From Beverwykella pulmonaria (lineage: Eukaryota; Ascomycota; Dothideomycetes; Pleosporales; Melanommataceae), in the NCBI GenBank assembly GCA_001599595.1, contig BCHH01000004.1:2802117-2866116 (forward strand): DNA of 64,000 nucleotides, written 5' to 3'. A program made the translations under genes and the position numbers. Below are positions 1 through 10,767 of the stretch, one piece after another. Under the pieces are notes generated by a model that saw nothing but the letters and a program-made list of their open reading frames with translations, was not told the DNA's origin and searched no databases. Every line of letters starts with the position of its first letter. Position 1 is the stretch's first letter.

Positions 1-1830
1 TCAAAATTGAGGGTGTACTAGGCTCACTAAGAGACCGTTTTTAACAATTAACGTGAGCTGCTAGAATAGTTAACTCGCGCGCAGAAGATTAAGTTAGTTC
101 TAACTAAGGAGACCGCGAAACTTATGTGAAGTGGCCATAGTAAATGGCTAGTCCTGATATATCACCTAGTCAACTAGCGCCTGCTACAACTCATCTTCCT
201 GCCACAGCGTGCAGACAACCTCACTATAGCCTCTAGCAAGCTGAGCTGCTGCCTGTGGGTGTTGAGGAAGGCAGGGGGCATTAGGTAAGAGATCTCCTCT
301 CCTTGAAACATCAATCTAGTAATCTTTCTCAAGGTGGGTGATAATATGATTGTAGCCGTGAACAACTCTAGCAGCACTTTAATTGCCCTCTAAGTGACAG
401 CGACAACAAAGCCAGGGCTTGATTTTACAACTGTTATTCTCTAAGTACTGCAAGTTAGCTCTATAACGCTAAACGCAAGAGCCAGTGCAACTACTGCGGA
501 GCTGGCTAAGGTGCTTCACGCAATACCTAAGCTGTGCTGCTACTGGCTTCCTGTTACCCAGAAACACGTTGTCACACTTAATTGGAAACACTACACTAAA
601 GTTGAGGCGCGAGTTAGTTAGAAACACATGGGATTGACCCTCTGTAATAGGTGTGGGTGTATGCAGGTATAGGTAAGGTGCCAAAAGCTTTATATTAGGC
701 GGCATTTCTAACGTTTTGTCATAGTAATGCCATCGCCAACAATCCCCCTATGACACAAGTCATACAAGAATTGTGACTACACAAAACACGACTTCAGCGC
801 GTACAAAAAGCTCATGCCAACAGGCAGACAAACTCCTCTAATAGGCACGAAATCTGCCGCCAAAACTACTACGTAAAGGCGTAATACGTGCAGGATTTAT
901 GCCACCCGAAACGAAAACTATGACCCACAAATCAACTGCGTTCGCACGTATCACGTGACCGAATAATTCACGTATTACGAATACGTACTACGTGCGGTTA
1001 GCTACGCTGATTGTTCTTTTGGGGCTGTATTAGTGTTTTATGTGTCACTATATGCAAGTCATATTTTGAGCGTTCGCAACCCACAACACAAGTTTGTTGT
1101 ATTTTGGGGAAGACTCGTTTGGAGCTTTAAACCGTACAATATGAGAAGTGCTGTGTAGACATCTCTGTGGGATGTACATGACATTGACACGCTTTCTCGA
1201 TTGTTGAGAATTCTTTTATTTATGTCTTATTCACTATGTTCAAGGAAGTTTAGTGATTACTACTAAAGGGGATGGCAAAGTATTCCCCCCAGCGAGGGGA
1301 GCTAGATATATTTGCGAAGATGTTATCAGAAGCCTACGAAATAGATTTCGATTCAGGCATGTTTAATTATAACATAAAGTTTTACAAAGACTCTTCGTCT
1401 TCACTACAATCACCATATCAAAGGTAGGTTATATCTTCTAAACTACAAGATGTCCTCGTGAGGAAGCATGAGCAGCTCTTAGGAATATGCGATACGATGA
1501 CAGTTTCTCAGTAGTTGCTCATTCTTCCATCAAGCAGTGTCAGAAGGTGTCGTAATAAACTTCACTGACTGTACGTTGCGAGTTTTCAATTCGTGATTTC
1601 TTGAAATGTATTCGGACTCCCATTGAGCATCATATCACTATGGATTAGCCTTGGATTCACTGTTCTGTCTCTAATATTTCCTGCTTGAGGATAAAATCCC
1701 CTCATCCATCACCTCCACTGCTTTCTTTCTCCTAAGTGTAAGAAAATCCATGTCAACCCAACTTCAGAAATGTCCATTTGCAGCCTAGCTCATGGCAGGT
1801 CTATTCATAACTCCACCGCAGTGAGTCACT
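1..1830. other. Gene-poor AT-rich tract, no recognised gene
   Basis: No reading frame here resembles a family I know. Two short minus-strand frames (174-377 and 469-705, the latter beginning with a true ATG) lie end to end and could be pieces of one decayed gene or transposon, but neither has a recognisable motif. A cluster of ACGT-rich palindromic words lies at about 868-996. Confidence 0.5.
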
Positions 1831-2489
1831 ATGGCTTCCACCGGATTAACTGGCCCCATTGGCCTTCCTCCCCCCGAGCTTCTTTTAATGATCCTTACTA
1901 ACGCTGTTCTGGACAACCGGCTCAAGGATAGTCTCCAAAAATTAATGGAATTCCAACTCGTCTGTCGAGGCTGCCGTGGTTGGTCTCGAGATGGATTCGC
2001 AAAGCGCCTCGGCAACACAGTCTTCGAGATTCGATCGCCAAAGAGCATAAAGAATTTCCACGCTATCTCACAAAACACTGACCTGGGCTCGTTGTGTCTA
2101 AACCATGGTTTTCACGTCTTGTGAACCTGCACATCCCAACTTTCCAGGTTTTTTGTGCGTTCCATGTCCCATATTTCCTGGAGACGCCCATTTTATCCTA
2201 GGGAGGAAAATATCGACCACCCCAAATTCTCAAGGAGGGTCAGAGCATCCACAAAAAGGATTTTTATTAGTGATGTGGCAGTTTTGGTCAGCCTAGCAAT
2301 AATCTTCACAATCCATTGAACCCTCGCATGTGTCAGGGCTGTGACGAGATCATCTCCTTTCTCGTGGGATGCCTCTCGGAGTTTGAGAACTTGTATCATG
2401 CCAAATACGAGGGTAAGGGATCTCAGCTTCTCATTGGAGAGCGGTACAATGACTTTGAAGATGAGCTGGATAGGCACGAAGTTATCTAA
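1831..2489 (+). pseudogene. Decayed F-box-like gene
   Basis: An ATG at 1831 opens a 97-residue frame. Its start resembles a fungal F-box: PPPELLLMILTNAVLDN, then a conserved-looking LVCRGC and W. It ends at a stop near 2122. About 200 bases on, in another frame, 2328-2489 reads as coherent acidic protein (starts MCQGCDEIISFLVGCLSEFE, ends DELDRHEVI before TAA), as expected for the C-terminal part of such a protein. The segment between is broken by stops and frame changes. The phrase VFEIRSPKSIKNF near 2025 recurs in altered form at about 5390. I infer a dead F-box-family gene; an unusual multi-intron gene is less likely. Confidence 0.45.
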
Positions 2490-3084
2490 GACCTATCACG
2501 AACAACACGAAGAAGTAAGGGGCCTATATTGTTCTTCAAGCATTTGTAGAAGCTGAGATTTAATTAAAAGAGCTTGAGATCCCAGTGCTTGTAGTATTAA
2601 TCTATACTTTTAGAATGCTTATTGCTCACAGGACATCCTATAAATCTACTCAAAGATCCGTAGTCCAGGCTGAATGCATAGGTAGCCGTTGGATAGAGCA
2701 CTTCCGAGGTTGGCAAGGAGAACGAAGTCATACTCTCATCATCTAACTTCCCAGAGTTACAGAACCCAGACACAGACTTTCAAGCTGAGTCATCCCTCAT
2801 TTTGCCGGTCAGCAAAATTCAGGAAACTTCGACGCCTGCCACGCAGAAAAATTGACCATCCAGCCTCTTCTGAAGTCATAGAGCAATGAACTTGATAGAT
2901 TTCCCCTTAAACTAGGTCTGAATGGCACGCTGAAGGAGTCGACTTGCTCACGCGTCCGGCGAGCATTGTAAGCTACATTCTGACATTCTAGAGGCACTCT
3001 ACCTAATGGAATCATATCCAAGGGGACTGGTTAAGGCTGTGATGGTCGAGATCGCGATGTTTGAGACTAGTGAAGGGGATTAGG
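2490..3084. other. Intergenic, nothing recognised
   Basis: Short frames only on both strands, with no recognisable domain, RNA gene or repeat. It ends where the first LTR-like copy begins. Confidence 0.5.
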
Positions 3085-3283
3085 TGTCACGAGCAACTTT
3101 CCCCTCCAGGCCATCCTCGGCCAGCCTTCGACCAGGTCTCAGACCACGTGATCTCCGGTTACGTGCCGATCTGTATATAGCTTCCTTCCGACTCCTGAGT
3201 ACTCCTCAAGGATTCGTCTTGAATACACTCTATACCCGCATTTCGATCTCCTGCCTACAGTCTCCTTACAATTCGAATCCTTC
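3085..3283 (+). repeat. LTR-like repeat, copy 1
   Basis: About 199 bases beginning TGTCACGAGC. The same sequence, reverse complemented, is found at 3759-3953 with roughly ten mismatches and one 4-base indel. It contains a TATA-like word (ctgtatatagctt) as expected of an LTR promoter. After the shared part this copy continues into sequence (tgattggtgtaaactctg) that differs from that following the other copy. The LTR assignment rests on the TG start, the TATA-like word and the gag-like frame just downstream of copy 2. Confidence 0.6.
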
Positions 3284-3368
3284 CTGATTGGTGTAAACTC
3301 TGAAGAGGGTTCTTGGGAAGTGGGTGTCGTGGCAAAGAGGCGCCCTGATCTAGACCAGCGGCGGCTTG

Positions 3369-3656
3369 TTAGTTTCCCAGCCCTTCGCCGGTGGCGCTCC
3401 GACGGTCAGTTCGCTCTGGTTGGGGGTTTTGTTGATCCCCCGCCTCTGAGTCCTCGACGAAATCGTCGACCTCGTCCAGCTCTTCAATGTCAGTCTCTCT
3501 GCTGTTGAGACGGCGATTGTTTTCGTTGTAGAGCTGTTCGTCAGACTCCGATGAGTCTAGGATTGGCTCCGCGACGTCGTCGGGGTGGCTTCGGATCGTT
3601 TGCTTTCCCTTATCGGCGTCATCTTTCTTCGTAGTTGTCTTGCGAGTTCCAGCCAT
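3369..3656 (-). pseudogene. Truncated gag-like fragment of an LTR retrotransposon
   Basis: A minus-strand frame with a real ATG at 3656 encodes 95 residues. It starts MAGTRKTTTKKDD and is then strongly acidic and hydrophilic (SSESDEQ, IEELDEVDDFVEDSEAGD). It begins about 100 bases inside the LTR-like copy at 3759-3953, read in the same direction, which is where the first gene of an LTR element lies. It stops after 95 residues and runs into unrelated sequence before the opposing LTR copy; no reverse transcriptase or integrase remains. The gag call is by position and composition, not by a diagnostic motif. Confidence 0.4.
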
Positions 3657-3758
3657 AGTTTCGTTTCAATGGGTGGACATTGAGAAGGGTAGGGTAACAG
3701 AAAGACGAGTTTTTTTTCTTTTCAGATCTCAATCGACTGCCTTCCTGAGTAGGAGTAT

Positions 3759-3953
3759 GAAGGATTCGAATTGTAAGGAGACTGTAGGCAGGAGATCGAA
3801 ATGTGGGTATAGAGTGTATTCAAGACGGATCCTTGAGGAGCACTCAGGAGTCGGAAGCTATATACAGATCGGCACGTGACCGGAGAACACGTGGTACGAG
3901 ACCTGGCCGAAGGCTGGCCGAGGATGGCCCGGAGGGGAAGGTTGCTCGTGACA
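3759..3953 (-). repeat. LTR-like repeat, copy 2 (inverted)
   Basis: Reverse-complement partner of 3085-3283, read from TGTCACGAGC at 3953 down to 3759. It lacks a 4-base duplication present in copy 1. It lies immediately upstream of the gag-like fragment in the same orientation, so it is probably the true 5' LTR of that element, while copy 1 belongs to a second, inverted insertion or a rearranged end. Confidence 0.6.
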
Positions 3954-5972
3954 TTAGGACAGCGCTGTGTTCGTCTACACATTTGTCATGAATTTCGATG
4001 TTAAGTTCTCCGCGTATAGAAAGGCCCATTTTGGAATATAATAGATTTATGTATGGTTAACTAGCGTTCAAACCAACGTTCTTATCCCATAGTCTAGCCC
4101 TTCCTATTGTCACATGTGATAGTATCCAAGATCAGATTGTAACGGGCTGCTAAATATTTCCAAAACTAAAGTTCCAGGCACTCAAATTCGCTAGTATTAC
4201 CGAAAAAGTTCTCTATTTAATACCTCGCACAGTCTTGACGACACTATTTAGAGTTCATTCTCTCCTAGACGCAACTTGCACTTAAAACTTCCTTCCCCCT
4301 TGCACCCCAAGCCTCCTTACAATAAAGAACACGGGTCTGTCTCCACGGAAAGCAAAGGCTCTTTGTAGCCTTTTTGAGACCACTGTTGAGTCTAAATGAT
4401 ATCCATAAACTAATACGTGGGAACATTGGCCAATCCAATCGAGAACCTCACTGGCGAACAGATTGAACATCTTCTCACATACTCCGCCCCGACTTTGGAA
4501 GAGGGTGAGACGCGCAAGAGAAGCAAGAAATCATGATTATATAGTAAATATGCATTTTGAAATGAATTTTCGTCCTGTGTCCGGCGCCTTTCGTGACTAA
4601 TCGTAGGAGGACTTCGCGAAACTATGAAGCTTTCTTTTTCAGTGTGATGCGGACAACTATTTTTAGACTAGAGGGGTTGAAGAATTGTATTAAGGGTTGC
4701 CTGCAACCAGGTCTAAACCGGCGCTTGAACTTTTTTAGAGGCTAATGGCTTGTGATGGTTTAGAGTATCACAAAAGGTCATTGTATGCCTAGTTTCATTT
4801 CAGCTAGAGTCAAGAAGATAGCTAAAGTGGCATGGTTTCAGGAAATACTGCATTCGAGGTCAGTGTTCGTCGATCACTTTTCCGGTAGTGAAAGACCGTA
4901 TTATCGCCAGTAGGATTACACCGAAATCTACCTGAAACAATTTCCGCAACTTACCACATTTTACTAACAATCAATCATTCCTGCAGCCTTTAAGTTGTTG
5001 AGATAAAGCGATGGAGAAGACGAATTCTTGGCGCGAGCTCTATGGGAAAAGTTTTTCAGGGGGAAGAGACTTCCATCCGCGCGTGATTGTAGTCACAAAC
5101 TTAAAGTTAGCGAAGGCCTTGTACACTGAACCACAACCCGCAAATACTTAACCTCAGTCGCTGCTTCTCGAACGTACCACACCACACCACGCAACACAGC
5201 ACCCACCGCACCAATCATTGGCGCAACCCATTGCCCATTACGGACCATTCCAGCAGGAAACCAAAGATGTCTCAACATTCATGGAAACCAGAAGACCCAA
5301 ACCTCTCTTTCCCGATTGCCAAGCTAATCACAGGTTCGACGCTTGTTTCCGGCGGGCTTTATATGAAGTATTTGTGATCAGGGTTTTTGATATCCGAAGT
5401 CCAGTGTCCATGAGAAATCTGAAAGAGCTCTCTAAGAGTGAGAAACTAGCGCCTTGCGTCTAGCGTCTTAGGTTCCAATGCATATATGCAGAATATAATG
5501 AGGGAAACAACAGCAGCGATGGCAACGAGTCGGATATGGACAGTCCTAGTACCTGGGAAATCAAGAAATGCGTGTCAAAGACTGCCTACGAGCGTTGACC
5601 GGAAACTGCGGAAGGGTAATAAAGCTTGGTACGCCAACGCCTTCGACTTCGGACCTAAGTCAACTCTGTTCCTCAGATTGAACCATGCAGTACCCAAGTA
5701 GGCTAGCGGCTTTGATCCTTCTTCTTTCTTAAGCTTTAGTATATTGGCATTTGTTCCCTACACTGTCTAACCCCATGAGCAGACTATCCCCCTACCCTCA
5801 ACCCCAAGTCCGTGGGATGCCCCTTTGAGGTATTTCAAACTCTTGAACGAGACAGAGCCGGAATACTCTGAACTACCATCTACTTTGAAGAGCTGTACTG
5901 AATCGTTTCCCAACTTTAGTTGCCAAACCGTCTCCAGGAACTCAAATGAGTGAATAGTCAATATTAGGGTAT
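3954..5972. other. AT-rich decayed tract with one F-box-like scrap
   Basis: No intact gene. At about 5375-5463 the plus strand reads VFDIRSPVSMRNLKELSKSE before a TAG. This matches the phrase VFEIRSPKSIKNF in the decayed gene at 1831-2489, so it is likely a scrap of the same family. A 62-residue minus frame with a true ATG at 4470 has no recognisable domain. The rest shows nothing I can support. Confidence 0.45.
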
Positions 5973-6543
5973 TTGGACTGTCAGGTGGGCATCGATAAGT
6001 TTTCAAGCAGCCATGGACAACTGGACCCAGACCTTCTCCGCAAACGTCGGTCGCATCGCGCCAATCCTGGTATATTCCAGCTTGTGGACTCATACGCGTC
6101 TGCTCATAAAAACGTATTCAAAGAGGTTCTTTCTGCGGCTACTGACATTCGGAATCTTGCCCTCACTAGCACGTGCTTCCACGTAGCCGTCCGGGAGACA
6201 GTGATGCGTTTTCCGTCACTATTAGGCATTGAAGCTCAGGTGGACAAGCGTACCGATAGCCGCAGTTGACAGGTTCGAGTACCTGACATCACTAGAGCAC
6301 CTCCGAATATTTGATGTAGCCGAGATAGCCCGGAACGCGCTTGAAAGTAACTCGGCTTCAACTAATGCAATCGTCGAGGGAATGTGGAGGTCAGGTCGAG
6401 TTCGTCGGGAAAGAGGTGGCATAACTACCGCAGAATCGAAAAGATTGGATGAAGGGGATCATGGTGGGTCCGGCATTGGCGCTTCCACTGTGGGTGGAAT
6501 AGGGGTGCCGCCGCAGGTTGTGATTCTTCATGTCATCACCTAG
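5973..6543 (+). pseudogene. Frameshifted F-box/LRR-like remnant
   Basis: From about 6060 the plus strand reads in one frame IFQLVDSYASAHKNVFKEVL followed by LALTSTCFHVAV, which has the spacing of an F-box helix and its conserved CFH-type ending. The frame stops at about 6267. A different frame continues LTSLEHLRIFDVAEI, as in a leucine-rich segment. No ATG starts the first frame. The two-frame continuity suggests an indel in an F-box/LRR-type gene; chance similarity cannot be excluded for so short a stretch. Confidence 0.35.
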
Positions 6544-6952
6544 ACCAGAGGATATTTTTCCGAGAGTCAAAGTACCCCCGACAGATATGGTAGGGCGTAG
6601 TGAGGCTGGTTTCGTCCCTTTGACTTCGTACTAGTATTCGTTGGCCATCCAGTTCTCGAACCGCATGCCCGTGACATAAGCATGGTGTGAGGGCGGAGGC
6701 TTGGTGGGCTTGGAAGCGAGTATCTAGGGGACTGAACGTCCCTAATGAGACTTACATTACTACATGTTGCGCTTCCAAGGAGGGTAACAGGGGTGTCTCT
6801 GTGAGCATATCTAAGTGGATCGAATACGTCTGCTGGCGGATATAGCAAGGGTTTAGTAGGGCCAAGATAATGCTTTTGCACTCTACCTAAATCTGCTTGG
6901 CGTTTCTGTTATTCTCCACGTACGTGGAAACATGCAGTGTTTCTTCCAGACA
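6544..6952. other. Intergenic, nothing recognised
   Basis: Boundary between the decayed tract and the first intact gene. Short frames only; no motif recognised. Confidence 0.5.
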
Positions 6953-7603
6953 TCACTTCTTCTCAGGCTCATCGAACTGCTTCCAGTACTCTGCCTCATA
7001 GCCATCGACATTCTGGGTATACTCGTCGCCAGCCTTGACCCATCCTTTGATGCCGCCCGCTAGCGTCAGCGACTGAATGTCTGTGTCGGGTGCATCCCCT
7101 GTCTCCTTTTCATCGTCGATGTAGTCTGCAAACTCCCCATTCTGAGCGATGTAGTCTGCAAACCAGCCCGAGCATCGAATTCCCCGACCGCGACTTGATC
7201 CTACAAAAAGGCTCAGCTGATCGTGCACCGCCATCATTTTCCATGACTCGAAAATCGACGCAGCGCTCACCCTCTCACGCCATGTTGATTACCTTTCCAC
7301 CACACAGACCGATGCCTCGTAACCGAACAGCGATCACTTACCACAGTAGAATGCTACTCTCTTGATGCCCGCCCTTTTGCACAGGTCATAAAGTACGCCG
7401 CGGTTCATGTAGAAGCTCTGCGCAGGGAGATTCAGGCTGCCGGTGATGGTTCCACCTTCATAGTCGGTGCGGCGCACATCGACGAGCAGCAGATCGGGAG
7501 AGAACAGATCCTCCAGCACCGTCTCGCGTGATATGAGCGGCGCCATGGATTGGGGCGCCGGGAAAGCGTCGTACCAGTTTGACGGGTTGGTGGCCTCTGT
7601 CAT
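6953..7603 (-). CDS. Rhodanese-like / Cdc25-type phosphatase domain protein
   Basis: 169 aa in two exons (7603-7342, 7200-6953) around a 141-base intron with a gtaagt donor and a tttgtag acceptor. The join restores the catalytic loop C87-G-S-S-R-G-R93, a C-x5-R signature of the small Cdc25/Acr2-like rhodaneses. Upstream lies LLLVDVRRTDYEGGTI, the usual rhodanese strand and D-x-R motif. The family includes fungal phosphatases and arsenate reductases; which reaction this one performs cannot be told. The start at 7603 is the first in-frame ATG and fits the usual N-terminus; the longer open frame upstream has no ATG. Exon 2 has an in-frame 10-codon duplication (FADYI twice, 30 bases apart). It is divergent from ero1. 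Confidence 0.85.
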
Positions 7604-8232
7604 GGCGAGAATCGCTTCGTGCAAGGAGCAAGTAGTTGAGATATGGCGGCGCAGACCTCCAACCCTCAGTGCCTCGACTGCGTGCGTGGTCGCCCAAAGT
7701 GGATGTGTGCGCTGTCCACGGCGAACAGGGGCCCTCAGCCCTACAAGGATCACCGCGCCCGCCCGTCATCGGTCCGCGCGCCACACTTGAGGCCACATTG
7801 CAGCGCCTCAAGGTCGTCCGATATGGGCGTGATTACAATTCCTAACCACGACCCCCGAGCCGGCGTCACCCCCTTCTTCATTTATTTTTACCACAACTCC
7901 TCACTCCGGCCTCTCTGTCCTTCTCGGCACTCACCCTATATATCCCCACATTTGTCCTTCATTTAAACCTACCAGCTTCCAGATTAGCTCCTGAATACGG
8001 AAGCCCACGCGCCACACTTCATTCTTTGCAACTTCCGCCAACTGGCGTTTCAACACAATCTGGCCTCTTTGTGTGCCCCGCCTCAATAACCGGATCCCGA
8101 GCCCCGCGACTATATAACCAGACAGCCTGCGACGGTAAGTGTCAGGATTCCCCACGCCGCAGTATTTTGGAGGAGCGAGCTTTGCAGACGTTTGCTGACT
8201 TGGAAGGCCCTCGGACACGTCTATAGATCACA
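7604..8232. other. Divergent promoter region of the rhodanese and ero1
   Basis: About 630 bases between two outward-pointing genes. It is C-rich with pyrimidine tracts typical of fungal promoters and contains a TATA-like word near 8111. No open frame here looks genuine. Confidence 0.6.
8111..8117 (+). promoter_or_regulatory. Possible TATA box of ero1
   Basis: The word tatataa lies 122 bases before the ero1 ATG at 8233, a plausible distance allowing for a 5' leader. Sequence match only. Confidence 0.35.
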
Positions 8233-10183
8233 ATGCGGACGGCAGAGCAAGTCTTCTACCTGGCAGTGTTCTCGCTGCTGGGTAGCTCGCACGCTGCCAG
8301 CCACGCTGCGCCCTCCAAGGCGAAAAGCCCTCCTGCAAACGTCTGCGAAGTAAGCAATGGATCGTCGTGCACATCACCGCAACCTCAAAGCCAGAGTCCT
8401 AAGTATAGTCTACAGTTTGAGCCCGGAGCCATCGTATCGGATGCGTGCGCTAGCTACAACACCCTCGAGCAATTGAACGAAGCGATATACCCTTACCTAC
8501 ACTCCATCACCCAGAAGACCGACTTCTTTTCCCACTGGCGACTAAGTCTGTACAGCAAGAAATGCCCGTTTTGGAGCGACGAGAATGGCATGTGCGGGAA
8601 CGTGGCGTGTGCCGTCAACACCCTGGAGAACGAGGAGGATATCCCGCTGGTTTGGCGGGCAAAGGAACTCGGAAGGCTGGAAGGCCCTACGGCCCAGCAT
8701 CCAGGGAAGAAACAGCAGAGAGAGCAGAGGCAGAGGCCGCTGCAGGGAAGCTTAGGCGAGGATGTCGATGAGAGCTGCGTGGTCGAGTACGATGACGAAT
8801 GCGACGACCGCGATTACTGTGTGCCTGATGACGAGTCCGCCACGGCGAAGGGTGACTACGTCTCTTTGGTTGACAATCCCGAGCGCTTCACTGGATACGC
8901 CGGCATGGGGTCCCAGCAGGTTTGGGAGGCCATCTACCGGGAGAACTGCTTCAGCAAGCCGCCCAAGAATTCACAATCCAATGTCCAATCCTCGCCCTTT
9001 GGCGGCTTCGGAAACCAGCAGCAAATGCTGGCCGCAAACCAGCTGCGCAACGTCATGAAAGAACAACGTCTCCAACAAGGCGTGAAGTCTGCCATTGCTC
9101 AAGGAACCGCAGCCGCACGTCTCGACCCTGTCGAGTTCGACGACACCTGTCTCGAGAAGCGCGTCTTCTACCGCGTCGTCTCGGGCATGCACGCTTCCAT
9201 CTCCACGCATTTGTGCTGGGACTACCTGAACCAAACAACGGGACAATGGGCACCCAACCTCGCGTGCTACGAATCCCGCCTACATAGGTTCCCCGACCGC
9301 ATCTCCAACATCTACTTCAACTACGCTCTGATCGCGCGCGCCGTCGGAAAGATAAAGCAACATGTAAAAGACTATTCTTTCTGTTCTGAAGATCCCGAGC
9401 AAGACCAGCGCACCAAGAACAGCGTCCTGCGTCTCGCCTCTGCCATCCCGTCTGGCCCCGAAATATTCGATGAGACAGTCATGTTCCAGGACCCGGACAC
9501 GGTAGTGCTCAAAGAAGATTTCCGCAACCGCTTCAGGAACGTGTCACGCATCATGGACTGCGTAGGCTGCGACAAGTGCCGCCTGTGGGGGAAATTACAA
9601 ACCAGCGGCTACGGCACCGCGCTGAAAGTCCTCTTCGAATTCGACGAGCACGACTCGTCCAAAGACCCCCCGCTCCGCCGCACCGAACTCGTAGCTCTGC
9701 TCAATACAATGGATCGGCTCTCGCACTCGCTGTCTGCGATCAAACAGTTCCGCGCCATGATCGACGAGCGCGACGGGCTAGTAAAAACCCCCGTCTCGAC
9801 ACCAGAGACGGAGAAACCAGTTCTCAAGACGAAGGCCTTGCTCGAAGACCTAGAAGAGGATCCCACGTACGAGCCTAGGCCGAAAGCAGAGAACAAACCG
9901 CCGAGGAGAAAGTATACGGCGAATATGACGGTTACAGAGGAGTTCATGGCGGAGCTAGATCTAGTGGTGCGCACGTTTTTGTACGTGCTAAATAGCTGGA
10001 CACAGATTCCTGGAAAATTGTAAGTGCAGACTTGATTGAGTGGTGGGGGGATTGAAACTAATCAACGTCTACAGTGCAAGAATCATTGTCATGGAGAGCA
10101 ATAGGCTCTGGAATTACTGGCTCGGTTTGCGCGTCCCAGGAAGAAGCTGGGAGTTCCACTTCCCCGGCCCCGATGAGCTGTAA
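8233..10183 (+). CDS. ero1: ER oxidoreductin Ero1
   Basis: 631 aa in two exons (8233-10019, 10075-10183); the 55-base intron has a gtaagt donor and ctacag acceptor. Ero1 is the FAD-dependent thiol oxidase of the ER lumen that re-oxidises protein disulfide isomerase. Seen here: an N-terminal signal segment ending near SSHAAS, the shuttle cysteine pair C121-x4-C126 (CGNVAC), and the active-site motif C443-V-G-C446-D-K-C449. Conserved blocks such as SHWRLSLYSKKCPFWSDENG also match. The length fits fungal Ero1. The protein ends in PDEL, resembling but not equal to the HDEL/KDEL retrieval signal; yeast Ero1 instead uses a longer membrane-binding tail. The upstream neighbour is divergent. Confidence 0.95.
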
Positions 10184-10767
10184 ATCAACTCATCAATCAA
10201 CGAGGTGAAAGAGACAGAGAATGAACCTAGGTGGAGTCACGTGCATATATATGTACGGAGTAATGGAGCGATGGAGCGGCAACGGGTTGACTTATCATGG
10301 TTTGATGCATAGCTCTGGCGTTTGGGATGCATTATAAGGTGTTTTCTGGACTTGTGGTTTATAAGACAGAAAATGAGTGTGGACTGTACCCTAAAACCAA
10401 ATATATCAATATAGCAAATCATCACATCGAGCACACATGCTTTGAATTATGGCAATTTTCATATCAAACGTCAAGCTGCTTACTCAGGCTAGGAGAGATA
10501 TAATCTCTCCTCCAGCTCCTCTGCATCCCCATGAGTCTCACGGTCTGTTCACCTATCTACATCATGATCCTACAACATGCACTGTCGGGTTGATTGAGAA
10601 GCATCTATTTTGTACACTAAGCCACTCTCGTAAAGGAGATCATACCAAACCCATCCGTCCATCCTCAGGAGGAAAAAAAGGAGAAAAGGATACGCATCTC
10701 TTAACACTCGACCGAAGTTACCGTCTAATCACGTTGCCCACTTGCATAAATAGATCTATTAAGAACC
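10184..10767. other. Convergent 3' region of ero1 and ala1
   Basis: About 580 bases between two converging genes. AT-rich with no recognised gene; expected to hold both terminator/polyadenylation regions. Confidence 0.55.

Noticed and set aside
4282..4470. 62-residue minus-strand frame with a true ATG
   Set aside because: Short, no domain, and in a tract full of decayed sequence; no support beyond being open.
7604..7753. N-terminal extension of the rhodanese-like protein
   Set aside because: The open frame upstream of M at 7603 contains no ATG (it would start with GTG), so it is not needed for the gene model.
8562..9974. Alternative frames on both strands inside ero1
   Set aside because: Shadows of a GC-rich conserved coding exon; the Ero1 frame carries all the catalytic cysteines.
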